A DNA stretch of 64,000 nucleotides. Source: Burkholderiales bacterium (lineage in GTDB: Bacteria > Pseudomonadota > Gammaproteobacteria > Burkholderiales > Casimicrobiaceae). Every line of letters begins with the position of its first letter. Position 1 is the stretch's first letter. The position numbers were made by a program, and so were the translations under genes. Of this stretch, positions 43,062 through 54,951 are shown in pieces. The notes below the pieces were generated by a model that saw nothing but the letters and a program-made list of their open reading frames with translations, did not search any database and was not told the origin of the DNA. The stretch is taken from contig CAJPFI010000001.1 of assembly GCA_905339295.1 (NCBI GenBank), forward strand, positions 1-64,000, given 5' to 3'.

Positions 43062-44500
43062 TGGACCTCGCCGCCGCCGCCGCCGCCGTGCACGGCCGGG
43101 TCCGCGGCGCCAACGTCCGGTTCGCGCGCGTGACGACCGACTCGCGCGCGGTCGAGGCCGGCGATCTCTTCGTCGCGCTGCCGGGCGAGCGCTTCGACGG
43201 GCACGACTTCGTCGCGAGCGCGTTCGACCGCGGCGCCGCGGCGGCGCTCGTCGCGGAAGGGCGCGGCGCGTTCGCCGGCCCGGTCGTCGCGGTCGCGGAT
43301 CCGCTGGCCGCGCTCGGCAGGCTCGCCGCCGACTGGCGCGCGCGCTTCGCGATCCCGCTCGCCGTCGTCGTCGGCAGCAACGGCAAGACCACGGTCAAGG
43401 ACATGATCGCGTCGATCCTGCGCGAGCGGTTCGGCGCGGAAGGCGCGCTCGCGACGGCGGGCAACTTGAACAACGCGATCGGGCTGCCGCTCACGCTGCT
43501 GCGCCTGCGCGACGGCCATCGCGCGGCCGTCGTCGAGCTCGGGATGAATCATCGCGGCGAGTCGCGCGAGCTCGCCGCCATCGCGCGGCCGACCATCGTC
43601 GTCGTCAACAACGCGCAGCGCGAGCACCAGGAGTTCCTGGCGAGCGTCGCTGAGGTCGCCGCGGAGCACGCCGATGCGGTCGCGGCGCTGCCGCCCGGCG
43701 GAATCGCGGTGCTCAACGCCGACGACCCGTCGTGCGGCGTGTGGCGCGATGCCGCGGATCGGGCGGGCGCGCAGGTGCGCACGTTCGCGCTGCGCGTGCC
43801 CGCCGACGTCACGGCGCGGGTCTCGCGCGGCGCGGACGGCAGCGACCTCGCGATTCGAACCTGGGTCGGGGAGGTGCGGGCGCATCTCGCCGTCCCGGGC
43901 GAGCCGATGGCGCGCAACGCGCTCGCCGCGGCCGCGGCGGCGCTCTCGGCCGGCGCCACGCTCGACGCCGTCGCGCACGGCCTCGCGTCGTTCCGTCCCG
44001 CGGCCGGACGCCTCGTGGCGATGCGTGCGCGGTCGGGCGCGCTCCTCATCGACGACAGCTACAACGCGAATCCCGACTCGGTGCGCGCCGCGATCGACGT
44101 GCTCGCCCGCGCGCCCGGCACGCGCTGGCTCGTGCTGGGGGACATGGGCGAAGTCGGCGCCGAGGGACCCTCGTTCCACCGCGAAGTCGGCGCGTACGCG
44201 CGCGAACGCGGCATCGACCGGCTGGAGGCGACCGGCGCGCTCGCGCGTCACGCCGCCGACGCGTTCGGCCCGGGCGCGCGCTGGCACGCGGACGTCGACG
44301 CGCTGGTGAGCGCGGTGGCGCCCGCGGCGCGTGCGGGCGTCGCGATCCTCGTCAAGGGCTCGCGCTTCATGCGCATGGAGCGCGTGGTCGCCGCGCTCGG
44401 GGGCGTGATCTCTCCGGCGCGCGCTTCGCCTGACTCCGCCGGGGGGGCGGGCCGTCCCCGGGGCGGCCCCTCGGACGGCGCAGCCGGGGGAGGCCACTGA
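43058..44500 (+). CDS. murF: UDP-MurNAc-tripeptide--D-Ala-D-Ala ligase
   Basis: A 480-residue Mur ligase that adds D-Ala-D-Ala. The ATP motif is [13 protein letters not shown] (105-117); [13 protein letters not shown] and [18 protein letters not shown] are typical of MurF. About 30 residues at the C-terminus (451-480, [13 protein letters not shown] and on) are Gly/Pro/Ser-rich with no counterpart in ordinary MurF and are encoded by palindromic GC-rich DNA (44449-44469); they look like a repeat read as coding sequence. The stop overlaps the mraY ATG (TGATG). Confidence 0.94.
   Translation: MMDLAAAAAAVHGRVRGANVRFARVTTDSRAVEAGDLFVALPGERFDGHDFVASAFDRGAAAALVAEGRGAFAGPVVAVADPLAALGRLAADWRARFAIPLAVVVGSNGKTTVKDMIASILRERFGAEGALATAGNLNNAIGLPLTLLRLRDGHRAAVVELGMNHRGESRELAAIARPTIVVVNNAQREHQEFLASVAEVAAEHADAVAALPPGGIAVLNADDPSCGVWRDAADRAGAQVRTFALRVPADVTARVSRGADGSDLAIRTWVGEVRAHLAVPGEPMARNALAAAAAALSAGATLDAVAHGLASFRPAAGRLVAMRARSGALLIDDSYNANPDSVRAAIDVLARAPGTRWLVLGDMGEVGAEGPSFHREVGAYARERGIDRLEATGALARHAADAFGPGARWHADVDALVSAVAPAARAGVAILVKGSRFMRMERVVAALGGVISPARASPDSAGGAGRPRGGPSDGAAGGGH
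44449..44469. repeat. GC-rich palindrome inside the murF 3' end
   Basis: GGGCCG-T-CCCC and GGGGCGGCCC form a 10-bp stem with one bulged base within the codons for the unusual MurF tail, 30 bases before mraY. The surrounding stretch 44425-44497 has the look of a repetitive GC-rich intergenic element. Confidence 0.5.
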
Positions 44501-45651
44501 TGCTCCTCTGGCTCACCGACCTGCTCGCGAGGGACATCCGGGCGTTCAACGTCTTCGGCTACCTGACGCTTCGCGCGGTGCTCGCGTGCATGACGGCGCT
44601 CGTCATCTCGTTCGTCGTCGGCCCGCGGATGATCGCGTGGCTCACGCGCATGAAGATCGGCCAGTCGGTGCGCGACGACGGGCCGCAGACGCACCTGACC
44701 AAGGCCGGGACGCCGACGATGGGCGGCGCGCTCATCATCGTGTCGATCGCGGTCACGACGCTCCTCTGGGGCGACCTCGGCAACCGGTTCGTGTGGGTCG
44801 TGCTGCTGGTGATGCTGGGCTTCGGCGCGATCGGCTGGGTCGACGACTACCGCAAGGTCGTCCACCGCAACCCGAAGGGGCTGTCGGCGCGCGCGAAACT
44901 CCTTGCGCAGGCGGCGATCGGCCTGGTCGCGTCGGTCTACCTCGCGTTCGCGGTGTCGGCCCCCGACGCCGTGCAGGCGGCGCGACTGCTCGCCGAGTGG
45001 GCGCAGAGCGGCTTCGCGGGCGCGCTCACGCCGAAGGCCGACCTGATCGTGCCGTTCTTCAAGACGGTGAGCTACCCGCTCGGCGTGTGGGGCTTCATCG
45101 TGCTCACCTGGTTCGTCATCGTCGGCACGAGCAACGCCGTGAACCTGACCGACGGGCTCGACGGGCTCGCGATCATGCCCACGGTGATGGTCGGCGCGGC
45201 GCTCGGCATCTTCGCCTACGTGAGCGGCAACGCGATCTTCGCGCGCTACCTGCAGTTCCCGTTCATCGCGGGCGCGGGCGAGCTCGCCGTGATCTGCGGC
45301 GCGATCGCCGGCGCGGGACTGGGCTTCCTGTGGTTCAACGCGTACCCGGCCGAGGTGTTCATGGGCGACGTCGGCGCGCTGTCGCTCGGGGCGGGACTGG
45401 GCGCGATCGCGGTGATCGTCCGGCAGGAGATCGTGCTGTTCATCATGGGCGGCGTGTTCGTCGTCGAGACGCTGTCGGTGATCGTGCAGGTCGCGTCGTT
45501 CAAGCTGACCGGCAGGCGCGTCTTCCGGATGGCGCCGATCCACCACCACTACGAGCTCAAGGGCTGGAAGGAGAACCAGGTCGTCGTCAGGTTCTGGATC
45601 ATCACCATGCTCCTCGTCCTCTTCGGTCTCTCCACGCTGAAGCTGCGATGA
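44500..45651 (+). CDS. mraY: phospho-MurNAc-pentapeptide transferase MraY
   Basis: A 383-residue membrane enzyme with about ten helices that makes lipid I from UDP-MurNAc-pentapeptide and undecaprenyl phosphate. Family motifs: [24 protein letters not shown] (Mg-binding aspartates), [16 protein letters not shown], and the HHH cluster [14 protein letters not shown]. It overlaps murF and murD by 1 and 4 bases. Confidence 0.97.
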   Translation: MLLWLTDLLARDIRAFNVFGYLTLRAVLACMTALVISFVVGPRMIAWLTRMKIGQSVRDDGPQTHLTKAGTPTMGGALIIVSIAVTTLLWGDLGNRFVWVVLLVMLGFGAIGWVDDYRKVVHRNPKGLSARAKLLAQAAIGLVASVYLAFAVSAPDAVQAARLLAEWAQSGFAGALTPKADLIVPFFKTVSYPLGVWGFIVLTWFVIVGTSNAVNLTDGLDGLAIMPTVMVGAALGIFAYVSGNAIFARYLQFPFIAGAGELAVICGAIAGAGLGFLWFNAYPAEVFMGDVGALSLGAGLGAIAVIVRQEIVLFIMGGVFVVETLSVIVQVASFKLTGRRVFRMAPIHHHYELKGWKENQVVVRFWIITMLLVLFGLSTLKLR

Positions 45652-47030
45652 CGAACGACTTCGCCGGACGGCATGCCGTCGTGCTGGGCCTGGGCCTGAC
45701 CGGGCTGTCGCTCGCGCGGCACCTCGCGCGCGGCGGCGCGATCGTGCGCGTCTCCGACACGAGGCCGCATCCGCCCAACGCCGCGCGCCTCGCCGAGGAG
45801 CTGCCCCGCGTGGCGTTCGAGAGCGGCCCGGTGACGACCTCGACGCTCGCCGGCGCGGACCTGATCGCGATCAGTCCCGGCGTGCCGAAGGACCAGCCGG
45901 CGATCGCGGAGGCCGTCGCCGCCGGCGCCGAGCTGATCGGCGACGTCGAGCTGTTCGCGCGCGCGCTTCCGCCCGCGCAGAAGGTGCTCGCGATCACCGG
46001 CACCAACGGCAAGACGACGACGACCGCGCTCGCGGGCGAGCTCGCGCGCGCCGCCGGGCTCACCGCGACGGCGGCCGGCAACATCGGCGCCGCCGTGCTC
46101 GACGTCCTCGCCGCGATCGAGGCCGGCGCAGCGTGGCCCGACGTCCTCGTGCTGGAGCTGTCGAGCTACCAGCTCGAGACCGTCTCGAGCCTCGCGCCGG
46201 TCGCGGCCACGGTGCTGAACGTCACGCCCAACCACATGGACCGCTACGCCGGCATCGCCGACTACGCGGCGGCGAAGGCGCGCATCTTCGGAGGAGCGCG
46301 CGTGCAGATCCTGAACCGAGACGACCCGATCGTGCGCCTGATGCGGCTCCCGGGCGCGACGGTGCAGACGTTCGGCTCGTCGGTGCCGCTCTCCGAGGAG
46401 GAATGGGGACTCGTCGGCCGGCCCGACGGCGAGTGGCTCGCGCGCGGCGGCGAGCTGCTCGTTCCGGCGCACGCGCTCGCTCTCGTCGGCCGTCACAACG
46501 CGCTGAACGCGCTCGCCGCGCTCGCGCTCGTGTCGTCGGTCGCGCGCATCCGCCAGCCGGTGCTCGACGCGCTCAAGCGCTTCCGCGGGCTGCCGCACCG
46601 GATGGAGCGCATCGGCGAGGCCGGCGGCGTGCTGTACGTCAACGACTCCAAGGCGACGACGGTGGCGGCCACCGCGGTGGCGTTGACCGGCATCGGCCGG
46701 CCGGTCGTGCTGATCGCCGGCGGCGACGGCAAGGGCCAGGGCTTCGCGTCGCTGAAGCCGGCGGTCGACGCGTCGTGCCGCGCGGTGCTGCTGATCGGTC
46801 GCGACGCACCGGACGTGGCGCACGGGCTCGCGGGCGCGAAGGTGCCGGTCGAGATCCCGGGCACGCTCGACGCCGCGGTCGAGCGCGCGTTCGCGCTTGC
46901 GCGGGAAGGCGACGCCGTTCTGCTGTCGCCGGCGTGCGCGAGCCTCGACCAGTTCGCGAACTACCAGGCGCGCGGCGAGCGCTTCGCCTCGCTCGTTCGC
47001 GAGCGGACCGGGGAGACGCTCCGTGCGTAG
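45648..47030 (+). CDS. murD: UDP-MurNAc-L-alanine--D-glutamate ligase
   Basis: A 460-residue Mur ligase that adds D-glutamate. N-terminal [20 protein letters not shown] binds the UDP substrate, the ATP motif [13 protein letters not shown] lies at 116-128, LELSSYQLE and [11 protein letters not shown] follow, and [12 protein letters not shown] marks the C-terminal domain. Its ATG overlaps the mraY stop; its stop lies 5 bases past the ftsW GTG. Confidence 0.96.
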   Translation: MTNDFAGRHAVVLGLGLTGLSLARHLARGGAIVRVSDTRPHPPNAARLAEELPRVAFESGPVTTSTLAGADLIAISPGVPKDQPAIAEAVAAGAELIGDVELFARALPPAQKVLAITGTNGKTTTTALAGELARAAGLTATAAGNIGAAVLDVLAAIEAGAAWPDVLVLELSSYQLETVSSLAPVAATVLNVTPNHMDRYAGIADYAAAKARIFGGARVQILNRDDPIVRLMRLPGATVQTFGSSVPLSEEEWGLVGRPDGEWLARGGELLVPAHALALVGRHNALNALAALALVSSVARIRQPVLDALKRFRGLPHRMERIGEAGGVLYVNDSKATTVAATAVALTGIGRPVVLIAGGDGKGQGFASLKPAVDASCRAVLLIGRDAPDVAHGLAGAKVPVEIPGTLDAAVERAFALAREGDAVLLSPACASLDQFANYQARGERFASLVRERTGETLRA

Positions 47031-48327
47031 GCTCGACGATCCCGTCGTCGCGCGCGCCCGCCCGCCCGGCCGCCCCGAGGGCGCGCAACCCTCGCGGCGA
47101 GACGCTCGCGCAGCGGGCCCCGGGAGGATCGCCTCCGCGCTGTTCGGCTTCGCGGGGCCGGCGCCGTCGCCGCGAACGATGCTCGCCCTCGACGCGTCGC
47201 TCGCATGGGCGACGCTGCTCCTGCTGGCGGCCGGCCTCGTGATGGTGTACTCGGCCTCGATCGCGGTGGCGGAGTCGTCGTCGCAGACCGGTCACCGGTC
47301 GTGGTACTTCCTCGCGCGCCACGGCGCGTTCGTCGCCGTCGGGCTGGCCGCCGCGATCTGCGCGTTCCAGGTGCCGGTGAAGGTCTGGCAGGCGCTCGCG
47401 CCGTGGCTGTTCGTCGCCGGCATCGCGCTGCTCGCCGTCGTTCTCGTCCCGGCGATCGGGCGCAGCGTGAACGGCTCGCGGCGCTGGCTGTCGCTCTACG
47501 TCGTCAACGTGCAGCCGTCCGAGTTCATGAAGCTCGCCGTCGTGCTCTACGCGGCGAGCTACGCGGTGCGCAAGGCGGCGTTCCTGCACGCGCGCCAGCC
47601 GCTGCGGCAGACGATCCTGCGCGGCTTCGCGCCGCTGTTCGCGACAATGGTCGCGATTGGCGGATTGCTGCTGCTCGAGCCCGACTACGGCGCGTTCGTC
47701 GTGATCGTCGCGATCGGCTTCGCGATCCTGTTCCTCGGGGGGCTCGACTGGAGGCTGTTCGCCGGGCTGGCGGTGCTGCTGCCCGTCGCGCTCGGCGCGA
47801 TCATGATCGCCCAGCCGTACCGGCAGCAGCGGCTCGTCGCGTTCCTCGACCCGTGGTCCGACCCGCTCGGCAAGGGTTACCAGCTCTCGCATTCGCTGAT
47901 CGCGTTCGGCCGGGGCGAGCTGTTCGGCGTGGGGCTGGGCGCGAGCGTCGAGAAGCTCCTGTACCTGCCCGAGGCGCACACCGACTTCCTGCTCGCGGTG
48001 ATCGCCGAGGAACTGGGCTTCGCCGGCGTCGCGGTCGTGCTCGCGCTGTTCTCCTGGGTGATCTACCGCGCATGGGCGATCGGACGGCAGTCGGCGCGCC
48101 TCGAGCGCCCGTTCGCCGCGCTGGTCGCGCTGGGCATCGGCGTGTGGATCGGCGTGCAGGCGTTCATCAACATCGGCGTGAACATGGGCGTGCTTCCGAC
48201 CAAGGGCCTGACGCTTCCGCTGCTGTCGTTCGGCGGCTCGGGCATCGTCGCGAACTGCGTCGCGATGGCGATCCTGCTGCGCGTCGACTACGAGAACCGC
48301 CGCGTCCTGCGCGGGTACGTGGCATGA
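47023..48327 (+). CDS. ftsW: lipid II glycosyltransferase FtsW
   Basis: A SEDS-family septal glycan polymerase with ten membrane helices, partner of FtsI. Typical motifs are [69 protein letters not shown] and [17 protein letters not shown]. The GTG at 47023 overlaps murD by 8 bases and gives 434 residues, including an Arg/Pro/Gly-rich N-terminus ([20 protein letters not shown]) encoded by repeat-like DNA. The ATG at 47179 gives an ordinary 382-residue FtsW; which start is used is undecided. Confidence 0.95.
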   Translation: MRRLDDPVVARARPPGRPEGAQPSRRDARAAGPGRIASALFGFAGPAPSPRTMLALDASLAWATLLLLAAGLVMVYSASIAVAESSSQTGHRSWYFLARHGAFVAVGLAAAICAFQVPVKVWQALAPWLFVAGIALLAVVLVPAIGRSVNGSRRWLSLYVVNVQPSEFMKLAVVLYAASYAVRKAAFLHARQPLRQTILRGFAPLFATMVAIGGLLLLEPDYGAFVVIVAIGFAILFLGGLDWRLFAGLAVLLPVALGAIMIAQPYRQQRLVAFLDPWSDPLGKGYQLSHSLIAFGRGELFGVGLGASVEKLLYLPEAHTDFLLAVIAEELGFAGVAVVLALFSWVIYRAWAIGRQSARLERPFAALVALGIGVWIGVQAFINIGVNMGVLPTKGLTLPLLSFGGSGIVANCVAMAILLRVDYENRRVLRGYVA

Positions 48328-48418
48328 GCGCTGCCAGGCCATCCCGGGGCACTCGCCCGCTTCTCGGGGAAGCGGGGCGCGAAGCCGCGCCGGCGGCGGG
48401 CCGGGCGGAGGTGCTCCC
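48328..48418. other. short gap with hairpin between ftsW and murG
   Basis: One of few true gaps in the dcw cluster, 91 bases. CCCGCTTC (48356-48363) and GAAGCGGG (48369-48376) form an 8-bp stem. No promoter was recognised. The murG ribosome-binding site GGAGG is at its end. Confidence 0.5.
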
Positions 48419-49500
48419 GTGGCCCGCACCGTGATGATCACCACCGGCGGAACGGGAGGGCATGTCTTCCCCGGCCTCGCGGTCGCGGCGAAGCTCGCCG
48501 CGCGCGGCGCGAACGTCTTCTGGCTCGGCACGCGCGAGGGACTCGAGGCGACGCTCGTGCCGGACCACGGCGTCGCGTTCGAGGGGGTGTCGTTCCGTGG
48601 CGTGCGCGGCAAGGGGCTCAGGACGCTGCTGCTGGGGCCGTTCGCGCTCGTCGCCGCGTGTGTCGACGCGCTCGCGGTCCTGCGCCGCCGCGCGCCCGAC
48701 GTCGTGCTGGGATTGGGCGGGTTCGCGTCGTTCCCGGGCGCGCTGATGGGCGTGGCGAGCGGCCGTCCGCTCGTCCTGCACGACTCGAACGCCGTCGTCG
48801 GCCTCGCGAATCGCCTGCTCGCTTACGGCGCCGACCGCGTGCTGCTCGGCTTTCCGGACGCGATGCGCGGCCGCCACGCGAGGATCGCCGAGTGGACCGG
48901 CAATCCGCTGCGCGAGGCGATCGCCGCGATGCCCTCGCCGGCCGGGCGGTTCGCCGGGCGTGCCGGGCCGCTGCGTCTGCTCGTCGTCGGCGGCAGCCTC
49001 GGCGCGCAGGGGCTGAACGAACGCGTTCCCGCGGCGCTCGCGACGCTTGCGCCCGCGGCGCGCCCGCAGGTCGTCCATCAGGCGGGCGCGAAGCACATCG
49101 ACGCGCTCTCCCGCGCGTACCGCGACGCCGGCGTCGACGCCGAATGCGTCGCGTTCATCGACGACATGGCGGCGCGCTACGCGTGGGCCGACTTCGCCAT
49201 CGCGCGTGGCGGCGCGCTGACGACCTCCGAGCTCGCCGCCGTGGGGCTCGGCGCGCTGATCGTGCCGCTCCCCGGCGCGATCGCCGACGAGCAGACCGCG
49301 AACGCCGAGTTCCTGGTCCGCGCGAACGGCGCCATCCGGATCGCGCAGGATGAACTGACGGCCGGGAGGCTCGCCGCGCTCGTCGCGTCGATCGACCGTC
49401 CGAAGGCGCTCGCGATGGCGGTCGCGGCGCGCGCGGTCGGCCGGACCGACGCCGCGGACCGCGTCGCGGACGTATGCCTCGAGGTCGCGGAGGCCGGGCG

Positions 49501-49504
<4 letters not shown>
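48419..49504 (+). CDS. murG: lipid II-forming GlcNAc transferase MurG
   Basis: A 361-residue peripheral membrane glycosyltransferase that converts lipid I to lipid II. The N-terminal glycine loop [16 protein letters not shown] (8-23), [14 protein letters not shown], the second-domain motif [18 protein letters not shown], and the donor-binding [15 protein letters not shown] are all present. The start is GTG at 48419 with GGAGG 7 bases upstream; no ATG gives the conserved first strand. The murC ATG overlaps its stop. Confidence 0.96.
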
Positions 49505-50885
<1,381 letters not shown>

Positions 50886-50889
<4 letters not shown>

Positions 50890-51824
50890 CCAGGCGCGGC
50901 CTCGGGGCGTTCGTCGGGCTGCGCGGCGTCCTCGTGCGGGATGCGCCGCTCGCACGCTACACGAGCTGGCGCGCCGGCGGGCCCGCGGACCTGCTTTTCC
51001 GGCCCGCGGACCGCAACGACCTCGCGGCGTTCGTGCGCCAGCTCCCCGCGGACGTCGCGCTCCACGTACTCGGCCTGGGCAGCAACACGCTCGTGCGCGA
51101 CGGCGGCGTGCGGGGCGCGGTCGTCGTCATGCACGACCCGGGCGCGGCGCTCGCGGTCGCCGACGGCCTGATCTACGCGGAGGCGGGGGCCGCGAGCCCG
51201 AAGGTCGCGCGGCTGGCGGCGCGCCTCGGCTGCGAGGGCGCGGCGTTCCTCGCCGGCGTGCCGGGAACGGTCGGAGGCGCGCTCGCGATGAACGCGGGCT
51301 GCTACGGCGGCGAGACCTGGAACCACGTCGCGCGCGTCGAGGTGCTCGGGCGCGACGGCCGCTTCGCGGTGCGCACGCCGGCCGACTACGCGATCGGCTA
51401 TCGCAGCGTGCGTCGTGCCGACGGCTCCCCGTCGGACGGGATATTCACCGCGGCCTGGTTCGCGTTCGCGGCCGGCGACGCGACGAAGGCGCGCGCGCGG
51501 ATCAAGGAACTCCTGGCGAAGCGCATCGCGTCGCAGCCGTTGTCGCTACCCAACGCCGGCAGCGTGTTCCGCAATCCGGAGGGCGACCACGCCGCGCGGC
51601 TGATCGAGGCGGCGGGACTGAAGGGCCACGCGATCGGCGGCGCGCGCGTGTCCGAGATGCACGCGAACTTCATCGTGAATCCCGGCGGACGTGCGCGCGC
51701 CTCGGACATCGAGGCGCTGATCGGCCACGTGCGCTTGACGGTCAAGGCCCGCTTCGGCATCGACCTCGAGCCCGAGGTTCGCATCGTGGGGGACGCGGCG
51801 AGACCCGTGGAGGCCGGCCGATGA
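50886..51824 (+). CDS. murB: UDP-N-acetylenolpyruvoylglucosamine reductase
   Basis: A 312-residue FAD enzyme reducing enolpyruvyl-UDP-GlcNAc to UDP-MurNAc. FAD-binding motifs are [17 protein letters not shown] and [20 protein letters not shown]. Catalytic sites are the Tyr-Arg in AIGYRSVRR, the proton-donor Ser in [11 protein letters not shown], and the Glu in [12 protein letters not shown]. Overlaps: murC stop and ddl ATG, each ATGA. Confidence 0.95.
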
Positions 51825-52744
51825 GCAACGCGTGGATGGGCAAGGTCGCCGTGCTGATGGGCGGGCCCTCGGCGGAACGCGAGATCTCGCTCATGTCGGG
51901 GAATGCGGTGCTGGGCGCGCTGCGCGAGCGCGGCGTCGACGCGCATCCGTTCGATCCGGTCGAGCGCGACCTGTGGGAGATGCGCCGCGACGGCTACGCG
52001 CGGGCGTTCATCGCGCTCCACGGCCGCTACGGTGAGGACGGCACCGTGCAGGGCGCGCTCGAGACGCTCGGCATACCGTACACCGGCAGCGGCGTGCTGG
52101 CGTCCGCGCTCGCCATGGACAAGTGGCGCACCAAGCTCGTGTGGATCGCCGCGGGCATCCCGACGCCGCGCTTCCGCGTCGTCGACGAGGCCGCCGACCC
52201 GGTGCGGCTCGTCGCGGACCTGGGGCTGCCGCTGATCGTCAAGCCGGCGCGCGAAGGGTCGACGATCGGCATCACGAAGGTCTCGTCGGTCGACCGCGAC
52301 GAGGTCGGCGACGCGATCGCCGAGGCCGCGAAGCACGACCGTCTCGTGCTCGCCGAGGAATTCGTCGAGGGACGCGAGCTCACCGCGTCGATCGTCGGGG
52401 AGCGCGCGCTGCCGCTGATCCGGATCGAGGCGCCGAAGGGCAACTACGACTACGAGCACAAGTACTTCTCGGACGAGACGAAGTACCACTGCCCGGCCGG
52501 CCTGCCCGACGCGGTCGAGCACGCGATCCGCGAGCAGTCGCTCGCCGCGTTCCGGATCCTCGCCGCGAGCGGCTGGGGCAGGCTCGACCTGATCCTGAGG
52601 AGCGACGGGAGCTGGTCGTTCCTCGAGCTCAACACGTCGCCGGGCATGACCGGTCACAGCCTGGTGCCGATGGCCGCGCGCGCCGCGGGCATCGCGTTCC
52701 CCGACCTGTGCGTCGAGATCCTGCGGGGGGCCCATGTGGGATGA
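51821..52744 (+). CDS. ddl: D-alanine--D-alanine ligase
   Basis: A 307-residue ATP-grasp ligase that makes D-Ala-D-Ala, the substrate of Mur[20 protein letters not shown] is the N-terminal signature. [39 protein letters not shown] and [33 protein letters not shown] follow, with metal-binding Glu and Asn in LELNTSPG. Overlaps murB by 4 bases and ftsQ by 11. Confidence 0.96.
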   Translation: MSNAWMGKVAVLMGGPSAEREISLMSGNAVLGALRERGVDAHPFDPVERDLWEMRRDGYARAFIALHGRYGEDGTVQGALETLGIPYTGSGVLASALAMDKWRTKLVWIAAGIPTPRFRVVDEAADPVRLVADLGLPLIVKPAREGSTIGITKVSSVDRDEVGDAIAEAAKHDRLVLAEEFVEGRELTASIVGERALPLIRIEAPKGNYDYEHKYFSDETKYHCPAGLPDAVEHAIREQSLAAFRILAASGWGRLDLILRSDGSWSFLELNTSPGMTGHSLVPMAARAAGIAFPDLCVEILRGAHVG

Positions 52745-53474
52745 CCCGAAGGCGCTGAACGCGTTCGCCGTCACCCTCGCGGCGGTCGCCGGCGCACTGC
52801 TCGGGGCCGGCGCGCTCGCCTGGGGCGCGCGCCACCCGGCGTTCGCGTTCCACGAGATCGTCGTCGCCACGCCGCCCGAGCGGGCGAATCCGGCGCATCT
52901 CGAGGCGGCGATCCGCGGCGACCTCGCGGGAACGTTCTTCACGCTGGACCTCGAGCGCGCGCGCGGTGCGCTCGCGAAGGTCCCGTGGGTGCGCGGCGTC
53001 TCGCTGCGTCGCCAGTGGCCGGGGCGACTCGAGATCGCGCTCGACGAGCACGCGCCCTACGCGCGCTGGGGCGACACGGCGTTGGTGAACTCGCACGGCG
53101 AGATCTTCACCGCCGCATACGGCGGCGAGCTGCCGCGGTTCGACGGCCCGGACGCGCGCGCCGGCGACGTGACCGCGCGCCATCGCGAGTGGAGCGCGCG
53201 GCTCGCGCCGCTCGGGCTCGCGCTGCGCGCGGTCGCCGTGTCGCCGCGCGGGGGCTGGCGGCTCGTCGCGGCCGGCGAGCCGCCGCTCGCGATCGAGCTG
53301 GGTCGCGACGAGCCCGACGCGCGGCTGGCGCGCTTCGTGGCGGCCTACGGGCGCACGGTCGGCGCGCTCAGGCGCGCGGGCACGCTCGTGGGCGACGTGG
53401 ACCTGCGCTATCGAAACGGATTCGCGGCGCGCGTTCCGGACTTCCGCGAGAAGCCGGCGAAGCGTCCGCTCTGA
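52734..53474 (+). CDS. ftsQ: cell division protein FtsQ
   Basis: A 246-residue bitopic membrane protein: N-terminal helix (about 9-31), a POTRA domain ([22 protein letters not shown] to [22 protein letters not shown]), and a beta domain that binds FtsB/FtsL and recruits the late divisome. [11 protein letters not shown] and [10 protein letters not shown] are family landmarks. It overlaps ddl by 11 bases; ftsA begins 20 bases after its stop. Confidence 0.93.
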   Translation: MWDDPKALNAFAVTLAAVAGALLGAGALAWGARHPAFAFHEIVVATPPERANPAHLEAAIRGDLAGTFFTLDLERARGALAKVPWVRGVSLRRQWPGRLEIALDEHAPYARWGDTALVNSHGEIFTAAYGGELPRFDGPDARAGDVTARHREWSARLAPLGLALRAVAVSPRGGWRLVAAGEPPLAIELGRDEPDARLARFVAAYGRTVGALRRAGTLVGDVDLRYRNGFAARVPDFREKPAKRPL

Positions 53475-53494
53475 CGGACCGGGAAACGGGAAGC

Positions 53495-54727
53495 ATGGTC
53501 AAGGACAACAAGAACCTCGTCGTCGGGCTCGACATCGGCACGTCGAAGATCGTCGCGATCGTCGCGGAGATCGGCCCCGAGGGCGAGCTCAACGTCATCG
53601 GGCTGGGAACGCAGCCGTCGCGGGGCCTGAAGCGCGGCGTCGTCGTCAACATCGAGGCGACGATGGCGTCGATCCAGCGCGTGCTCGAGGAGGCCGAGCT
53701 GATGGCCGACTGCCGCATCGGCGCGGTCACGACCGGCATCGCGGGCAGCCACATCCGCAGCCTGAACTCGAGCGGCATGGTCGCGATCAAGGAGGGCGAG
53801 GTCGTCCAGGCCGACATCGACCGCGTGATCGAGACTGCGAAGGCGATCGCGATCCCGAACGACCAGCAGATCCTGCACATCCTGCCGCAGGAATTCATCA
53901 TCGACGGGCAGGACGACGTGCGCGAGCCGCTCGGCATGAGCGGCGTGCGCCTCGAGGTCAAGGTCCACATCGTGACCGGCGCGGTGTCCGCGGTCGAGAA
54001 CATCGCCAAGTGCGTGCGCCGCTGCGGCATCGAGCTCACCGACATCGTGCTGCAGCCGCTCGCGTCCGCGGCGGCGGTGCTCAACGACGACGAAAAGGAG
54101 CTCGGCGTGTGCCTGATGGACATCGGCGGAGGCACGACCGACATCGCCGTGTTCGCCGACGGCGCGATCCGGCACACCTCGGTGATCCCGATCGCCGGCG
54201 ACCAGGTGACGAACGACATCGCGATGACGCTGCGCACGCCGACCAAGGAGGCGGAGGAGCTCAAGATCCGCCACGGCTGTGCGCTGCGCCAGCTCGCCGA
54301 CGCCAACGACATCGTCGAGGTGCCCGGCGTCGGCGAGCGCGCCCCGCGCAAGCTCTCGCGGCCGATGCTGGCCGAGGTGATCGAGCCGCGCATCGAGGAG
54401 CTCTACACGCTCGTGCAGTCCGAGCTGCGGCGCTCCGGCTTCGAGGAGCTCCTGTCGTCCGGCATCGTGATCACCGGCGGCACGTCGATGCTGCAGGGGA
54501 TGGCGGAGCTCGGCGAGGAGGTGTTCCACCTGCCGTGCCGCGTCGGCGCGCCGTCGTACCTCGGCGGACTGGCCGACGTCGTGCGGAGCCCGCGCTATTC
54601 GACCGCGATGGGGCTGTTGCTGCACGGGCGCGACCAGTGGCTGCGCGCGCAGTCGGCGCGGGCGCAGGTGAAAGGCATCACCGGCGTCGCGGAGCGGATG
54701 AGGCAGTGGTTCAAGGCGAATTTCTGA
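53495..54727 (+). CDS. ftsA: cell division protein FtsA
   Basis: A 410-residue actin-like ATPase that tethers FtsZ to the membrane. LVVGLDIGTSKIVAIVAEIG and VCLMDIGGGTTDIAVF are the phosphate-binding loops, GIVITGGTSMLQGMAEL the adenosine motif, and the C-terminal amphipathic helix ending MRQWFKANF is the membrane anchor. SD-like GGGAAACGGGAAGC precedes the ATG. It is followed by the 224-base ftsA-ftsZ gap with a large palindrome. Confidence 0.97.
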   Translation: MVKDNKNLVVGLDIGTSKIVAIVAEIGPEGELNVIGLGTQPSRGLKRGVVVNIEATMASIQRVLEEAELMADCRIGAVTTGIAGSHIRSLNSSGMVAIKEGEVVQADIDRVIETAKAIAIPNDQQILHILPQEFIIDGQDDVREPLGMSGVRLEVKVHIVTGAVSAVENIAKCVRRCGIELTDIVLQPLASAAAVLNDDEKELGVCLMDIGGGTTDIAVFADGAIRHTSVIPIAGDQVTNDIAMTLRTPTKEAEELKIRHGCALRQLADANDIVEVPGVGERAPRKLSRPMLAEVIEPRIEELYTLVQSELRRSGFEELLSSGIVITGGTSMLQGMAELGEEVFHLPCRVGAPSYLGGLADVVRSPRYSTAMGLLLHGRDQWLRAQSARAQVKGITGVAERMRQWFKANF

Positions 54728-54758
54728 GGAGAGGGCGATGACATCCGGCACGGAGCGA

Positions 54759-54874
54759 GGTTCGGGGATCGGGGAGCGAGGGGTCGGCGACGCCGGCGAG
54801 GGACGTCCGCGGCCCCGGGGCCGCGGGCTGCCCCTGCCGGCGACGCGTTGCCCGCGATCCCCGATCCCCGATCC
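54759..54874. repeat. 116-bp imperfect palindrome between ftsA and ftsZ
   Basis: The two 58-base halves meet at 54816/54817 and pair without any gap at 45 of 58 positions. The inner 10 bp (CCGCGGCCCC / GGGGCCGCGG) and an outer run of 14 bp (TCGGGGATCGGGGA and its complement) are perfect. It fills half of the gap and probably folds into a long hairpin in the mRNA. It resembles REP/BIME- or MITE-like intergenic repeats; whether it recurs elsewhere in the genome cannot be seen here. Confidence 0.8.
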
Positions 54875-54951
54875 CGGCCCCGGAATCGACCGACGTTAGT
54901 CCCGAGCACGCACCAGGCATCGAAAACCCAGTCAGGACGAAGGAGACACAC

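Noticed and set aside
44500-45651. A separate promoter for mraY in the GC-rich palindromic murF tail
   Set aside because: No -35/-10-like elements; the sequence is wholly GC-rich and mraY overlaps murF.
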